Part shown: positions 63,369-64,000 of the stretch, piece after piece
How the letters are laid out: each line of letters begins with the position of its first letter
Numbering within the stretch: position 1 is the first letter of the stretch
DNA from: Leptospira perdikensis
GTDB lineage: Bacteria > Spirochaetota > Leptospiria > Leptospirales > Leptospiraceae
Assembly (NCBI RefSeq): GCF_004769575.1
Contig: NZ_RQGA01000014.1
Span: 558,001-622,000, forward strand
Length of the DNA stretch: 64,000 nt
Direction of reading: 5' to 3'
The notes under the pieces: generated by a model
What the model saw: only the letters and a program-made list of their open reading frames with translations
Databases searched by the model: none
What the model was told of the DNA's origin: nothing
Program-made: the position numbers and the translations under genes

Positions 63369-64000
63369 CTAATTGTCGGTTCCGGTCTTTTGTGTAATCT
63401 GTTTGGAGAGTGACTTGGCTTCATCCAATCGAAGAGAAAGGATTTTAGAAATTCCTGGTTCTTCATTAGTGACACCAAAGATAGCGTTGGCTCTGGAGAT
63501 TGTGGACTGGGCATGTGACACAACGATAAACTGAGTTTTGTCTTTAAATCGGTCTAGAATCTGACAGAATCTGAGTTTATTGGCCTCGTCTAGAGCCGCA
63601 TCAATTTCATCTAAGAAACAGAACGGGCTTGGTTTCACCATGTAGATCGCAAATAAGAGGGCAATGGCTGTAAGTGACTTTTCCCCACCAGACAACAATC
63701 GTAAGTTCTGCACATGTTTGCCGGGAGGTTCTGCCATAATCTCTACGCCGGAATTGAGTGAGTCTTCTTTTTCCGTAAGTTCTAGAGTGGCCCTTCCCCC
63801 ATTGAATAATGTAGAAAAGGTTTCTTGGAAGTTTTGTTTGATCTTTTCAAAGGTTTCTTGGAAAAGTTTTTCAGACTCTTCGTTGATTCGTTTCAAAACA
63901 TCTTCAATGTCTTTTTTGGAACTTTCAATATCGATCTTTTGTTTGAGATTGTGTTCGTAAATTTCTTTGATATTACGATACTCTTCAATCGCCAGTGGAT
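63369..64000 (-). CDS. smc: SMC chromosome segregation protein, C-terminal part
   Basis: The 3' end of a gene running off the window; the frame is open to base 64000. The ATPase head has [20 protein letters not shown] (ABC signature) and the Walker B segment [19 protein letters not shown], then [18 protein letters not shown] (switch). The upstream coiled-coil end ([15 protein letters not shown]) fits SMC. It works with ScpAB in chromosome compaction. At least 210 codons are in the window. Confidence 0.94.
   Translation of the reverse strand, partial: PLAIEEYRNIKEIYEHNLKQKIDIESSKKDIEDVLKRINEESEKLFQETFEKIKQNFQETFSTLFNGGRATLELTEKEDSLNSGVEIMAEPPGKHVQNLRLLSGGEKSLTAIALLFAIYMVKPSPFCFLDEIDAALDEANKLRFCQILDRFKDKTQFIVVSHAQSTISRANAIFGVTNEEPGISKILSLRLDEAKSLSKQITQKTGTDN

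Overview
This window looks like a chromosomal segment of a spirochaete, most probably Leptospira (my guess is a free-living species). The DNA is AT-rich and gene-dense. It encodes many short lipoproteins with spirochaete-type lipoboxes, a flagellin chaperone (FliS) with no filament-cap gene nearby, a TatT/TatP TRAP transporter of the type known from Treponema, and several protein types I associate with Leptospira (DUF1574-like, LipL45-like FecR lipoprotein, Cys-rich small secreted protein). No search was run; the assignment rests on protein motifs and gene content.

Layout. 0-4.8 kb: argC, a nucleosidase-like gene, GST, dGTPase, DedA and a lipoprotein. 4.9-8.9 kb: a four-gene TRAP operon (tatT-tatP-dctQ-dctM) closed by a terminator. 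9.0-10.4 kb: a leftward fliS operon with a coiled-coil protein and a J-domain protein. 10.4-14.8 kb: purN-purH, two hypothetical proteins and transaldolase. 14.7-19.7 kb: HPP membrane protein, DUF1574-like protein, pseudouridine synthase, lipA and a FecR-domain lipoprotein. 20-23.4 kb: a radical-SAM enzyme with an unusual cysteine motif, and a 7TM receptor fused to a PP2C phosphatase. 24-27 kb: a divergent aminotransferase / MocR-type regulator pair sharing repeated operator-like sites. 27-36.7 kb: tRNA-Phe, hydrolase, coaE, SPOR, VanW, a polytopic membrane protein, and lipoproteins including an FG-GAP protein. 36.6-39.9 kb: an accessory-looking stretch with a GC-rich structured element, poorly conserved lipoproteins, a gene-remnant-like fragment and tRNA-Leu.

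40-42 kb holds two small cyclic-nucleotide-binding proteins and a tandem PilZ membrane protein. 42-50.5 kb has ispD-lysA, a zinc phospholipase-like protein, and an envelope group (PBP1A, bactofilin, LysM-M23 peptidase, hydrolase lipoprotein). 50.5-59 kb holds a transglutaminase-like protein, an AraC regulator, a DUF962 protein, malQ-fba for sugar metabolism, and a histidine kinase/response regulator pair. 59-64 kb carries a GAF-PP2C phosphatase, glnA with an elaborate control region, tRNA-Met, a Cys-rich secreted protein and the 3' end of smc.

The strongest points for follow-up are five. (1) The glnA upstream region has a near-consensus sigma-54 promoter, an upstream dyad at enhancer distance and a possible distal sigma-70 promoter. 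(2) Glutamine synthetase carries Phe in place of the adenylylated Tyr. (3) The MocR/aminotransferase intergenic repeats. (4) The fliS-coiled-coil-DnaJ operon. (5) The radical-SAM protein with a CX8CX2C motif. I did not find a clear phage, IS element, CRISPR array or defence island.
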